A stretch of DNA of 64,000 nt, taken from the NCBI GenBank assembly GCA_902548405.1, contig CACCRN010000006.1:1-64000 (forward strand), in the 5' to 3' direction. This document shows, piece after piece, positions 9,694 through 18,287 of this stretch (position 1 is the first letter of the stretch; every line of letters begins with the position of its first letter). The notes below the pieces were generated by a model that saw only the letters and a list, made by a program, of their open reading frames with translations, was not told where the DNA came from and ran no database searches. This DNA is from an uncultured Pelagibacteraceae bacterium. Its GTDB lineage: Bacteria > Pseudomonadota > Alphaproteobacteria > Pelagibacterales > Pelagibacteraceae. A program made the position numbers and the translations under genes.

Positions 9694-9825
9694 AGGCGCT
9701 TTGATTAAGTATACTAAATAAACGTTTAATCAATGGAACATTTATAGAACGCGACAATATGATTATCAATAAAAAAATAAAATTTTTTTAAAGAAATTAA
9801 CATAAAAAGAGTAAGTAGTGGATAA

Positions 9826-11280
9826 ATGAGTGAAAATTTAAAAATAGATCCTTATGGTTTTAGAGAATATGACGCCCGTTGGTTGTATGAGAAAGACATA
9901 AACTCAGCAGGAATCGAAAATCTCGGCAAAGGACTTGGAACACAAATAAAAAATCACACCAAAAAAGATCATCCTAGAATTATTGTTGGACATGATTATC
10001 GATCTTACAGTGAGGAAATAAAAACTTCACTTAAAAAAGGATTAAAGTCAACAGGATGTCATATAGAAGATATTGGTTTGTCATTATCTCCAATGGTTTA
10101 TTTTGCACAATTTAATTTAGATGCAGATGCAGTTGCTATGGTTACAGCAAGTCATAATGAAAATGGTTGGACTGGTGTAAAAATGGGTATCAAAAAAGGC
10201 TTAACTCATGCACCTGAAGAGATGAGAGAATTAAAAGAAATAACATTGAATGAAAAGTTTTCAAAAGGTGATGGAAATGAAAAAGAAATAAAAGATTTCG
10301 ATAAAATTTATATAAATGACCTGATTAATAAAAACAAAATAAATAAAAAGATTAAAGCTGTAGTTGCTTGCGGTAATGGAACTGCAGGTATTTTCGCACC
10401 AGATATTTTAAGGGGTATTGGGTGCGAGGTAATAGAGTTAGATTGTAACTTAGATTGGAACTTTCCTAAATATAATCCTAATCCAGAAGATTTAGAAATG
10501 CTTCATGAAATTGCTAAAGTGGTTAAAGAAAATAATGCTGATATAGGTTTTGGATTTGATGGTGATGGAGATAGAGTTGGTGTTATTGATAATGAAGGTA
10601 ACGAAATATTCTCTGATAAAATTGGTTTACTAATAGCAAGAAACTTATCTACTAAACATAAAAATTCTAAGTTTGTAGTAGATGTAAAATCAACAGGATT
10701 GTACTCAAAAGATAAAATTTTATTAGCAAACAATTGTGAAACAATTTATTGGAAAACAGGTCATTCTCATATTAAACGTAAAGTTAACACTGAAAAAGCA
10801 TTAGCAGGCTTTGAAAAAAGTGGTCATTTCTTTTTCAATCAACCTTTGGGATATGGTTACGACGATGGAATAAATTCAGCTATTCATGTCTGTCATTTAT
10901 TAGATAATGAAAATAAAAAAATGAGTGAAATAATTAATGAATTACCAAATACTTTCCAAACACCTACGATGGCTCCATTCTGTAAAGATGAAGAAAAATA
11001 TCAGGTAGTTGAAGATTTGGTTAAACAAATTAAAAATTTAAAAGAAAACCAAACTGAAATAGATGGCCAAGTTATTAATGATATTTTAACTGTTAATGGA
11101 GTTAGGTTTTCATTCGAAGATGGTTCGTGGGGACTTATAAGGGCATCTTCAAACAAGCCTTCTTTGGTTATTGTTACCGAAAGCCCAACATCAGATGAAA
11201 GAAAGAAAAAAATCTTTGATTTTATTGACGATTTGTTACAAAAAACTAGTAAAGTTGGTGAATACGATCAGAAAATTTAA
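9826..11280 (+). CDS. Phosphomannomutase/phosphoglucomutase (AlgC type)
   Basis: A 484-aa alpha-D-phosphohexomutase that interconverts hexose 1- and 6-phosphates for surface polysaccharide and storage sugar synthesis. The phosphoserine loop TASHNENGWTG is near residue 106, the Mg2+ loop is FGFDGDGDRVG, the sugar-binding loop is GFEKSGHFFF, and a C-terminal phosphate-binding segment has RASSNKPSLV. The length and N-terminal FREYDARWLY segment match PMM/PGM rather than GlmM, which is ~450 aa. It is divergent from nrdA and its stop overlaps the convergent neighbour by 4 bp. The preferred sugar is not visible. Confidence 0.9.
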   Translation: MSENLKIDPYGFREYDARWLYEKDINSAGIENLGKGLGTQIKNHTKKDHPRIIVGHDYRSYSEEIKTSLKKGLKSTGCHIEDIGLSLSPMVYFAQFNLDADAVAMVTASHNENGWTGVKMGIKKGLTHAPEEMRELKEITLNEKFSKGDGNEKEIKDFDKIYINDLINKNKINKKIKAVVACGNGTAGIFAPDILRGIGCEVIELDCNLDWNFPKYNPNPEDLEMLHEIAKVVKENNADIGFGFDGDGDRVGVIDNEGNEIFSDKIGLLIARNLSTKHKNSKFVVDVKSTGLYSKDKILLANNCETIYWKTGHSHIKRKVNTEKALAGFEKSGHFFFNQPLGYGYDDGINSAIHVCHLLDNENKKMSEIINELPNTFQTPTMAPFCKDEEKYQVVEDLVKQIKNLKENQTEIDGQVINDILTVNGVRFSFEDGSWGLIRASSNKPSLVIVTESPTSDERKKKIFDFIDDLLQKTSKVGEYDQKI

Positions 11281-12353
11281 TTTTTTAAATTATCCTCATT
11301 AGTTTTAGTTTCTAGATTTTCATCATTCTGATTAATAGCTTGCTCAGAAATTTCATCGCTGTAAAATTTTTTTACAAGCTCTTCTTCTTTTAGTCTTTGT
11401 TCCTCATCAAATTTTTTCTCCCATTCCTTCATTCGCCTATTTTCCTCTTCTTCTCTCTCTTTTTGAGCAATTTCAGCTAATCGAATTCTTTCGTTTTCTT
11501 CATCAATTCTTTTTTGTCTTTCCTCCTCTATTTTCAATTCTCTTTCTCTTTGACGCCTTTCATTTTCTTTATTTATTCTCTCCCGTTCAGCTTCTTTGAG
11601 TTCTTTTTCTTTGATTCTTAATTCCTCTTCCTTGGCTCTTTGCTCGGCCTCCTCTTTTAAAATCTGTCTTTGAATTTCCTGTTGTCTTTCAGTTTCTAGA
11701 TCTCTTAATCTTTCTTCCATTTCTTTAAGTTTTTGTTGCTCATATTTCAGCTTCCTAGCTGACTCTCTTAATCTTTGTTCTTCTTCGAGTCTATTTTTTC
11801 TTTCAATTTCTTTTAATCTTATTTTTTCCTGTCTTTCTTTTTCTTTTTCTTCTCTTCTCTTTTGAGCTTCAATTTCTTTATTTTTTAATTCTTCTTCTTT
11901 AATTTTAATATTTTCTTCTCTAATTCTTTGTCTTTCTAACATTTTAAGTCTTAATTCTTCTTCTTTAAGCTTTCTTGCTTCCTCTCTAAGTTTTCTTGTT
12001 TCTTCGTCTTTAATTTTTTTCTGTTCTATTTTAATTCTTTGAGCTTCTATTTTTTGTCTTTTTTCTTCATTCCTTTTTTCTTGCTTTTCATTTTCAATGA
12101 TTAATTTTTTTTGAAAAAGGATTTTCTTTCTTTCTTCTTTGAGCTCATCTTGTTTAGCTTTTTTTGCTAGTTTTTTTTCTAAAATTAATTCTCTTTTCTT
12201 TTCTTTCTCTAACTTTTTTTGTAATGCTAAATCTTTTTTAACTTGGTTTTTTTTAAAATCTTTTAAAAGTGAGGAAATCTTATTTTTAGTTTTGTCTATT
12301 GGATCAAATAAATTTTTTTTAATATTTTTATTAATGTCTTTTATTGAAACCAT
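11277..12353 (-). CDS. Long E/K/R-rich helical (coiled-coil or single-alpha-helix) protein
   Basis: A 358-aa protein with no recognised domain. A short basic N-terminus is followed from about residue 30 to 325 by an almost uninterrupted series of Lys, Glu, Arg, Gln and Leu with very few Gly or Pro. Segments such as KLKEEELRLK and REEKEKERQEK recur. This predicts a very long coiled coil or stable single alpha-helix of about 40 nm. The last ~35 residues are less charged. There is no signal peptide or membrane segment. The ATG at 12353 is preferred to an in-frame TTG at 12368; neither has a strong ribosome-binding site. A scaffold or spacer role is inference only. Confidence 0.7.
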   Translation of the reverse strand: MVSIKDINKNIKKNLFDPIDKTKNKISSLLKDFKKNQVKKDLALQKKLEKEKKRELILEKKLAKKAKQDELKEERKKILFQKKLIIENEKQEKRNEEKRQKIEAQRIKIEQKKIKDEETRKLREEARKLKEEELRLKMLERQRIREENIKIKEEELKNKEIEAQKRREEKEKERQEKIRLKEIERKNRLEEEQRLRESARKLKYEQQKLKEMEERLRDLETERQQEIQRQILKEEAEQRAKEEELRIKEKELKEAERERINKENERRQRERELKIEEERQKRIDEENERIRLAEIAQKEREEEENRRMKEWEKKFDEEQRLKEEELVKKFYSDEISEQAINQNDENLETKTNEDNLKN

Positions 12354-12523
12354 TCTTAAAAATACCAATTAGAATAATAATAAAAAACATTATGTGTGGT
12401 TAAATTGAGTTTTTTTTAGACTAAATACAACTTTAAATTGTTTGTTTTTAAATAAGTTAATAAAGTAAATTTTCAACTAATAAGTGTTCATAAAACTGTA
12501 AAGAATCATTTAAAAAATCAATT

Positions 12524-12553
12524 GAGGTGATGGAGGGAGACTGAAGTCACCTC
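12524..12553. terminator. Bidirectional hairpin after the HIT gene
   Basis: GAGGTGA at 12524-12530 pairs with TCACCTC at 12547-12553 across a 16-nt loop containing GGAGGG. A TTTTT run follows on the plus strand, and ATTGATTTTTT follows on the minus strand. The stem includes the stop codon of the HIT gene, so it most likely ends the minus-strand rpoZ-dusA-TauE-HIT unit. The plus-strand T-run directly abuts the stem, so a short plus-strand RNA ending here is also possible. The rest of the 193-bp gap (12354-12546) is AT-rich without other clear structure. Confidence 0.6.
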
Positions 12554-12957
12554 TTTTTATTTAGAGCTTTTCTTAATTTATCTACTATTACCTTTAGAGC
12601 TGTTTTTGAGTAATTTTTTCCTTTAACAACCCATACAGATAATGGCCAAGAACTATCTTTTATACTTCTAGCAATAATGTGTATATGCAACTGAGGAACA
12701 ATATTTCCAATTTTTTCTACGTTAAGTTTTGAAGTTTTAAATAATTTTTTCATTATTTTGCTTACATAAACAATTTCTTTCATTAGCAGATTTTGATCTT
12801 TAAAATTAAGGTCACTTATGTCGGTAATCTTACTTCTTTTGGGAATTAGAATTATCCATGGAAATTTAGAATTATCGTTTAGCCTAATTGTGCATAATTT
12901 AAGATCAATAAGATGATATGAAGTTTTTAAAAATTTCCTATTTAACTTAAACGACAT
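12547..12957 (-). CDS. HIT-family nucleotide hydrolase
   Basis: A 136-aa histidine-triad protein. The motif appears as QLHIHIIAR near residue 88, with Gln in place of the first His, a variant common in a subgroup of proteobacterial HIT proteins. The substrate-binding segment FPWIILIPKR lies upstream, and the C-terminus has PLSVWVVKG. Family members hydrolyse AMP-lysine, AMP-phosphoramidate or dinucleoside polyphosphates; which applies here cannot be told. It lies 2 bp after the TauE/SafE gene in the same direction. Confidence 0.82.
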   Translation of the reverse strand: MSFKLNRKFLKTSYHLIDLKLCTIRLNDNSKFPWIILIPKRSKITDISDLNFKDQNLLMKEIVYVSKIMKKLFKTSKLNVEKIGNIVPQLHIHIIARSIKDSSWPLSVWVVKGKNYSKTALKVIVDKLRKALNKKR

Positions 12958-12959
12958 GC

Positions 12960-13745
12960 TTATAATTTAATATATTCGTAAAAAAATCTAACTGCTACTA
13001 TTAGTAAGAAAGTAGCAAGTAATTTACTAATTTTATTTTTATCTATTCTATGAGCTGTCCTTGCACCTATTCTTGCCATAAAAGTTGTAATCGGAATGAA
13101 GATTAAAAAAGCTGGTACATTTAAAAATCCAATACTAAATGGTAAATTTGTTTTTAAATAACTTCCTGAAATAAAAAAACCTGTAGCACCAAATAGTGCA
13201 ATTAAAAAACCAATCGCTGCAGCACTTCCAATTGCTTTATTAATTGAATAACCAAAAAATTTAAGGATTGGTACATTCATAACAGCACCACCTATACCTG
13301 TTATAGCTGAAATAAATCCAACAATCGCACCAAGTATTATTTTTAAATACAATTTCATTTCAGATATTACATTTTGTTCCTTTTCTTTAATCGTAAGTAA
13401 ATAAATTCCTAAAAAAAAGATTACGATTGCAAAAAAAAGTACTAATGATTTTGTTTTGAAAGTTGCAGCAAATATTGTTCCCAAAACAACTCCTGCAACT
13501 ACAAAAAAACCATAGCTTTTAACTACATTAAAATCGACTGAATTAAATTTATGATGGGTTAAAACTGAAACTATTGATGTTGGAATTATTATTGCAAAAG
13601 AAGTTCCTACCGCTAAGTGCATTATATAAGCTTGATCAATTCCAAGTTTGCCAAATATATAATAAAGAAACGGGACAGTTATTAAACCACCGCCGATACC
13701 AAAAAGGCCAGCTACAAATCCTACTGGAATTGCAGTCAAAACCAT
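12960..13745 (-). CDS. TauE/SafE-family membrane transporter
   Basis: A 261-aa membrane protein with about eight hydrophobic segments. The two family signature loops are visible: GFVAGLFGIGGGLITVP at the N-terminus, and GFISAITGIGGAVMNVP in the second half, reflecting the internal duplication. The family exports sulfite, sulfoacetate or related organosulfur anions, or imports similar compounds. Organosulfur transport is plausible given the taurine-type system at 60-64 kb, but the gene sits apart, between HIT and dusA. The start at 13745 is forced, since an in-frame TAG lies just upstream. Confidence 0.85.
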   Translation of the reverse strand: MVLTAIPVGFVAGLFGIGGGLITVPFLYYIFGKLGIDQAYIMHLAVGTSFAIIIPTSIVSVLTHHKFNSVDFNVVKSYGFFVVAGVVLGTIFAATFKTKSLVLFFAIVIFFLGIYLLTIKEKEQNVISEMKLYLKIILGAIVGFISAITGIGGAVMNVPILKFFGYSINKAIGSAAAIGFLIALFGATGFFISGSYLKTNLPFSIGFLNVPAFLIFIPITTFMARIGARTAHRIDKNKISKLLATFLLIVAVRFFYEYIKL

Positions 13746-13785
13746 TAATAAAACTATATAGATATATTCATTTGCTAGGATTGAA

Positions 13786-14778
13786 CTAAGCAGATTGACC
13801 TTCTCTCATATCAACATTGTTGTATTTAATTTTATCCATTATGTGATCAATTTTTTTTACATCAGCATCTCTCACACACATATTTTCGCTTAAATATCTT
13901 TTCCAATGGCTGGCACCAGATTGACCGTGAAATAAACCTAATGTGTGTCTCATAATTTGATTTAAACGAGTTCCTTTTTTCAATTCATCTTTTACATAAG
14001 GAATTAACTGCTCAACAACATCTTGCCTACTAGGAATATCCTCATTGTTAAAAATTTCTTTCTCAATATCTGCTAACAAATAAGGTGTGTGATAAGCAGC
14101 TCTTCCAATCATAACACCATCTGTTTTTTCTAAATGTGGTTTAATTTGATCAACAGAAGTTATTCCTCCATTTATAATTATTTCTTCATTTGGAAAATCT
14201 TCTTTTAATTTATAAACAAACTCATATTTTAAAGGCGGAATATTTAGATTTTGTTTAGGTGTAAACTTACCAAGCATAGCCTTTCTTGCATGAATAATAA
14301 AAGTTTTAACTCCTGTGGATTTAAGTGTAGATATAAAATTGTATAAATTTTCATAATCTTCGACATTATCATATCCAATTCTAGTTTTTATCGTTACAGG
14401 TAATTTTGTTTTTGATTGCATCTCATTTAAACAATCTGCAACTAATCTTGGCTCTTTCATCAAACAAGCACCAAATCTATTTTTTTCTACTTTTCTACTT
14501 GGACATCCTAAGTTTAAATTAATTTCATCGTAACCAAAATCTTCTCCAACTTTTGTTGCCTCACCTAGTAACTTAGGTGAAGATCCACCTAATTGAAGTG
14601 CTACTGGCTTTTCATTGATATTGAATTCTAGTAATTTTTTTTTATCACCTCTATTGATTGCTTCATCGACAACCATTTCGGTATAAAGAAGTATATTTTT
14701 AGATATTAGTCTGAGAAAATATCGTTCATGACGATCTGTACAGTCCATCATAGGAGCAACTGATACTAACCTATTCAT
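13786..14778 (-). CDS. dusA: tRNA-dihydrouridine(20/20a) synthase
   Basis: A 330-aa FMN enzyme that reduces uridine in the tRNA D-loop. The N-terminal SVAPMMDCTDRHERYFLR is diagnostic for the DusA branch. The barrel segments LQLGGSSP, INLNLGCPSRKV and GACLMKEP (catalytic Cys) follow, with TIKTRIGYD, IIHARKAMLGKFTPKQN and INGGI later. The C-terminal helical tRNA-binding domain contains MRHTLGLFHGQSGA and WKRYLSENM. It lies 24 bp downstream of rpoZ in the same direction. Confidence 0.95.
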   Translation of the reverse strand: MNRLVSVAPMMDCTDRHERYFLRLISKNILLYTEMVVDEAINRGDKKKLLEFNINEKPVALQLGGSSPKLLGEATKVGEDFGYDEINLNLGCPSRKVEKNRFGACLMKEPRLVADCLNEMQSKTKLPVTIKTRIGYDNVEDYENLYNFISTLKSTGVKTFIIHARKAMLGKFTPKQNLNIPPLKYEFVYKLKEDFPNEEIIINGGITSVDQIKPHLEKTDGVMIGRAAYHTPYLLADIEKEIFNNEDIPSRQDVVEQLIPYVKDELKKGTRLNQIMRHTLGLFHGQSGASHWKRYLSENMCVRDADVKKIDHIMDKIKYNNVDMREGQSA

Positions 14779-14802
14779 AAACTAAGACTTTATATTATTT
14801 TT

Positions 14803-15339
14803 TTATGAGTTTGAAGCTTCTGGATCTTCAGAAGCAACATCTGCTTCTTGATTTTCTGATTCTGAAACTTCATCTAATGAAACTTCACCTTGTTCATTCA
14901 TAGTTTCTTCACCAACTGAAGCGTCAACTTCAGGTGTAGCTGTTTCAGATAATTCAGCTAAATCTTCCTTTGATACTTGAATTTTTTCTGGAGTTTTTCT
15001 TGCTCTTTTTGATGGCAAAATTGGAGTTCCACTTTTTGAAATTTCTCCTTTGTAAAGATTTTCAAAATCGTCACCTATATCTTCATCATCCTCTACACCG
15101 TCATCAACTTGTTCAACGTGTTTTCTAAGTTTGTAAACTGCGCTTTCAGTTAAATCTGATACTTTAATTTTCTCTTCAGCAATTTCTCTTAAAGATATCA
15201 CTGTATTTTTGTCATTATCCCTATCTATTGTTGGTTCTAAACCAGCATTAAGTTGAGTAGCTCTTTCTTTAGCTACTAAAACTAGTTCATAAGGACTTTC
15301 TACTTTATCGATGCAGTCTTCTACTGTTACTCTTGCCAT
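14803..15339 (-). CDS. rpoZ: RNA polymerase omega subunit with long acidic tail
   Basis: The first ~80 residues are omega: MARVTVEDCIDKVESPYELVLVAKERATQL, then NTVISLREIAEEKI. Omega binds and stabilises beta-prime. At 178 aa it is about 60-100 residues longer than usual. The extra C-terminus from about residue 85 is rich in Glu, Asp and Ser, with one basic patch (PSKRARKTPEK), and looks disordered. Alphaproteobacterial omega proteins often have acidic tails, but this one is at the long end. dusA follows in the same direction. Confidence 0.93.
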   Translation of the reverse strand: MARVTVEDCIDKVESPYELVLVAKERATQLNAGLEPTIDRDNDKNTVISLREIAEEKIKVSDLTESAVYKLRKHVEQVDDGVEDDEDIGDDFENLYKGEISKSGTPILPSKRARKTPEKIQVSKEDLAELSETATPEVDASVGEETMNEQGEVSLDEVSESENQEADVASEDPEASNS

Positions 15340-15384
15340 GCGCAGTATCTACACAGTGAGTCTTAAAAAATCAAGGGATATTTT

Positions 15385-16593
15385 TTATAAATAATGTGGA
15401 TTTAGCTTATTTTTTATGAGGAATAAAAGCACTAGCATAAACCCAACATATATTGCTGAAAAAGTAGCAATTTGTTCTATTGTAAAATTTTTATCTATTA
15501 AAAAACCATACAAAGCAGTTCCAAAAGCAGTGGAGAAAACCATAAGAGCAGAAGTCATAGCCTTTATTCCTCCAATAAATCTTACACCATATAGTTCTGC
15601 CCATGTAGATGTACCTAAAACATTTGCAAAACCATTTGTTATCCCCATCAATCCTAAGAAAATAAATGAAACAATTGGATGATCAAAAACTATCAATATT
15701 AAAGCTGCAATCAACATTGGAATGTTTGTAAAAATTAATAATTTCCTGCTTGAAAACTTATCTATTAAAATACCAGTTATAAATAAAGTCAAAACAGAAC
15801 AAATCGAATAGGCCATAAAAGATTGAGCTATCACATATGGACCCCATCCCTTAGAAATTTGAACAAATGATTGAAAAACTGCAAAGCCTGTAAAAATCCA
15901 TGGCATTGCCAATAAGTTCCCACAAATAATATAAAACTTATAATCTTTTAATACTTCTCCTCTAGTCCATTGTTTAATTGTATCCTCTTGAGAATTATTA
16001 TTACTGTCAGACTCTCTAGAATTAATATTTAAATTATTTATTAAAAAAATAGAAGCAACAGGTAGAAATAAAATAATAATTAAAGAAAATCCTACCCACA
16101 ACTCTCTCCAATGTATGAATGTCAAAAAATATACTATTAAAACTGGTAAAATAAATTCTGCTAATGACAAACCTAGCCAAGAAGTACTTAATGCTTTTCC
16201 TCTTGATTTATCAAAATATCTTGAAACTGTAGTACTAGCAGTATGAGACATTAACCCTTGACCAAATAACCTCATTAAAAAAATTGCTAAAAATAAAAAA
16301 ACTATTGAATTGATTTTAGAAAATATAAATGAAGATATGCTTAATGATATAATTACAAAATATGCAAATTTAATTGCACTAAAATCATCTATTTTTTTTC
16401 CAACCCATATTAAAATAATACTACTGCATAAAGTTGCGGAAGCATAAATTGAACCAAATTGTCCATGAGATATAGAAAGAGCTTCTCTAATACTAGTGTT
16501 AAACAAACCAAGAAAATAACTCTGTCCAAAACTTGAAAAAAATGTAAAAATAAAACCAAATAAAATTACTTTTAAACTTAAACTTTTAAACAT
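15385..16593 (-). CDS. Major facilitator superfamily transporter
   Basis: A 402-aa protein with roughly twelve hydrophobic segments in two halves separated by a charged, Asn/Ser-rich central loop near residues 195-215. The family loop between TM2 and TM3 is GKKIDDFSA, and a matching ILIDKFSSRK loop occurs in the second half. Monocarboxylate-type MFS porters have a similar layout, but no substrate can be assigned. Its start is only 11 bp from the divergent dehydrogenase start, so its promoter must lie within that gene. It is 45 bp upstream of rpoZ. Confidence 0.85.
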   Translation of the reverse strand: MFKSLSLKVILFGFIFTFFSSFGQSYFLGLFNTSIREALSISHGQFGSIYASATLCSSIILIWVGKKIDDFSAIKFAYFVIISLSISSFIFSKINSIVFLFLAIFLMRLFGQGLMSHTASTTVSRYFDKSRGKALSTSWLGLSLAEFILPVLIVYFLTFIHWRELWVGFSLIIILFLPVASIFLINNLNINSRESDSNNNSQEDTIKQWTRGEVLKDYKFYIICGNLLAMPWIFTGFAVFQSFVQISKGWGPYVIAQSFMAYSICSVLTLFITGILIDKFSSRKLLIFTNIPMLIAALILIVFDHPIVSFIFLGLMGITNGFANVLGTSTWAELYGVRFIGGIKAMTSALMVFSTAFGTALYGFLIDKNFTIEQIATFSAIYVGFMLVLLFLIKNKLNPHYL

Positions 16594-16604
16594 AGATAAA
16601 AATT

Positions 16605-17480
16605 ATGACTTGTAATGTTGCTTTCATAGGTCTTGGGGTTATGGGCTACCCGATGGCTGGTTATATATCAAAAGCCGGACACAATGTAACTGTTTTTAAT
16701 AGAACAAAATCAAAAGCTGAAAAATGGATTGGTGAATACAAAGGTAAAATGGCTGATACTCCTGCTAAAGCAGCAGAAGGTGCAGATTTTATTTTTACAT
16801 GTGTGGGTAACGATAATGACTTAAGAGAAGTAGCTACAGGAGAGAATGGATTATTTAACACAGCAAAAGCTGGATCAATATTTATTGATAACTCAACTGT
16901 ATCTGCAGAAGTATCCAGAGAATTATATAAAGCTGCAAAAGATAAAGGTTTTGAATTTTTAGATGCACCTATATCTGGAGGTCAGTCTGGTGCGGAGGGT
17001 GGAATACTTACAGTAATGGTTGGTGGTGATGAAGAAGTTTTTAAAAAAGCAGAGCCAGTAATTGATTGCTACAGTAAAAAAGTAAAATTAATTGGATCCT
17101 GTGGAAGTGGTCAACTTACTAAAATGATGAACCAAATGTGTATAGCTGGAGCAGTGCAAGGTTTATCAGAAGCAATTAATTTTGGAATAAACGCAGGTTT
17201 AGATATGGATAAAGTAATGGAAACTATATCTAAAGGTGCAGCACAGTCTTGGCAGATGGAAAATAGATATCGAACTATGACTGATGATAAGTTTGATTAT
17301 GGATTTGCAATTGACTGGATGAGAAAAGATTTAAAAATTGCAATTGAAGAAGCAAAAAGAAATGGTTCACCTGTGCCAATCACAGAAATCATAGATGGCT
17401 ACTACGCTGAGGTACAAGAAATGGGTGGTAACCGTTGGGACAGTTCTGCTCTAATTGCTCGATTAAAAAAGAAAAAATAA
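16605..17480 (+). CDS. NAD(P)-dependent beta-hydroxyacid dehydrogenase (3-hydroxyisobutyrate dehydrogenase family)
   Basis: A 291-aa cytosolic oxidoreductase. The Rossmann motif GLGVMGYPMAGY is at residue 8. The substrate loop is DAPISGGQSGAEGG near residue 121, and the catalytic Lys is in GSGQLTKMMNQ near residue 174. A helical C-terminal dimerisation domain follows. The family includes 3-hydroxyisobutyrate, tartronate semialdehyde and glyoxylate/succinic semialdehyde reductases. The neighbours do not settle the substrate, though the next gene starts 4 bp later and is co-transcribed. Confidence 0.88.
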   Translation: MTCNVAFIGLGVMGYPMAGYISKAGHNVTVFNRTKSKAEKWIGEYKGKMADTPAKAAEGADFIFTCVGNDNDLREVATGENGLFNTAKAGSIFIDNSTVSAEVSRELYKAAKDKGFEFLDAPISGGQSGAEGGILTVMVGGDEEVFKKAEPVIDCYSKKVKLIGSCGSGQLTKMMNQMCIAGAVQGLSEAINFGINAGLDMDKVMETISKGAAQSWQMENRYRTMTDDKFDYGFAIDWMRKDLKIAIEEAKRNGSPVPITEIIDGYYAEVQEMGGNRWDSSALIARLKKKK

Positions 17481-17483
17481 TCT

Positions 17484-18113
17484 GTGACTGATACCGTTCC
17501 TTATTATGAGGACTTTGTAGAGATCAAAAAGAAAATTTGGTCTATGTTAAATAATGCTGTCAAAGACAGAAGCTCGTCTTTCAGAATACCTGTATTTATA
17601 TGTGGTAGCCAATCTGATTTAGATGGTAGAATTGTAGTTCTTCGTAAATCAGATCAATCTAATAACTTAGTTCAATATCATAGTGATATTCGCTCAGATA
17701 AAATTGAAAAATTAAAATCAAACAAAAATGCAGCAATGTTATTTTATGATAAAGATGAAAAAATTCAGGTTAGACTGAAAGTAAAGTGTACTATTAATCA
17801 TAATAACGAAGTAACCAAAGAATCTTGGTCAAAAACCCAACACATATCTAGAAAATGTTATTTAGTTGATAATGGACCAGGAACAGAGTCTGATACTCCT
17901 ACATCTGGATTGAAACCTGAGCTTGATAATTTTGATTATACAAAAGAACAAAGTGAAGAAGGTTACAAAAACTTTACGGTTATTCAGTGTAAAATAAAAT
18001 CAATAGAATGGTTATATTTGGCTGCTAAAGGTCACCGACGAGCTAGATTTGATTTTGAAAACAATCTTGGCTCAGAAAATACAATCTCAAGAGATTATTG
18101 GCTTGTACCTTAA
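17484..18113 (+). CDS. FMN-binding split-barrel (pyridoxamine 5'-phosphate oxidase-like) protein
   Basis: A 209-aa protein that follows the dehydrogenase by 4 bp. Strands such as GRIVVLRKSD, YHSDIRSDKIEKLKSNKNAAMLFYD and QVRLKVKCTI match the split-barrel flavin-binding fold. SDIRSDK is the segment that contacts FMN phosphate in PNPOx-like proteins. The C-terminus has SIEWLYLAAKGHRRARFDF. True PdxH C-terminal PLP-binding residues are not obvious, so it is probably a general flavin or heme split-barrel protein of unknown reaction. The start is GTG without a clear ribosome-binding site; an internal Met near residue 21 is the alternative. Confidence 0.75.
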   Translation: MTDTVPYYEDFVEIKKKIWSMLNNAVKDRSSSFRIPVFICGSQSDLDGRIVVLRKSDQSNNLVQYHSDIRSDKIEKLKSNKNAAMLFYDKDEKIQVRLKVKCTINHNNEVTKESWSKTQHISRKCYLVDNGPGTESDTPTSGLKPELDNFDYTKEQSEEGYKNFTVIQCKIKSIEWLYLAAKGHRRARFDFENNLGSENTISRDYWLVP

Positions 18114-18206
18114 GGTACTAATTATTTTAAATTAATTATCAATTTTAGAAGTGACTATCAAATTGAATTAAATTTTATAAGTTTATTTATCAATTTTTTT
18201 AGCCTA

Positions 18207-18236
18207 TTTTGAGTAATTAATCGTTAGTGAGCAAAA
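18207..18236 (+). promoter_or_regulatory. Operator-like site 1 of the polyol regulon
   Basis: The bases contain GAGTA, TT, ATCGT and TGAGCAAA in the same order and spacing as the site at 21148-21175. It lies 51 bp before the monophosphatase start, where a repressor or activator would act. The rest of the 174-bp gap (18114-18287) is AT-rich with no other clear structure. The predicted binder is the SorC-family protein encoded at 20139-21122; that is inference from shared sites and gene context. Confidence 0.6.
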
Positions 18237-18287
18237 GTACATTTTTATTGATTAAGTTAGAATTGTATTGTATTTTTAAATTCTGTT

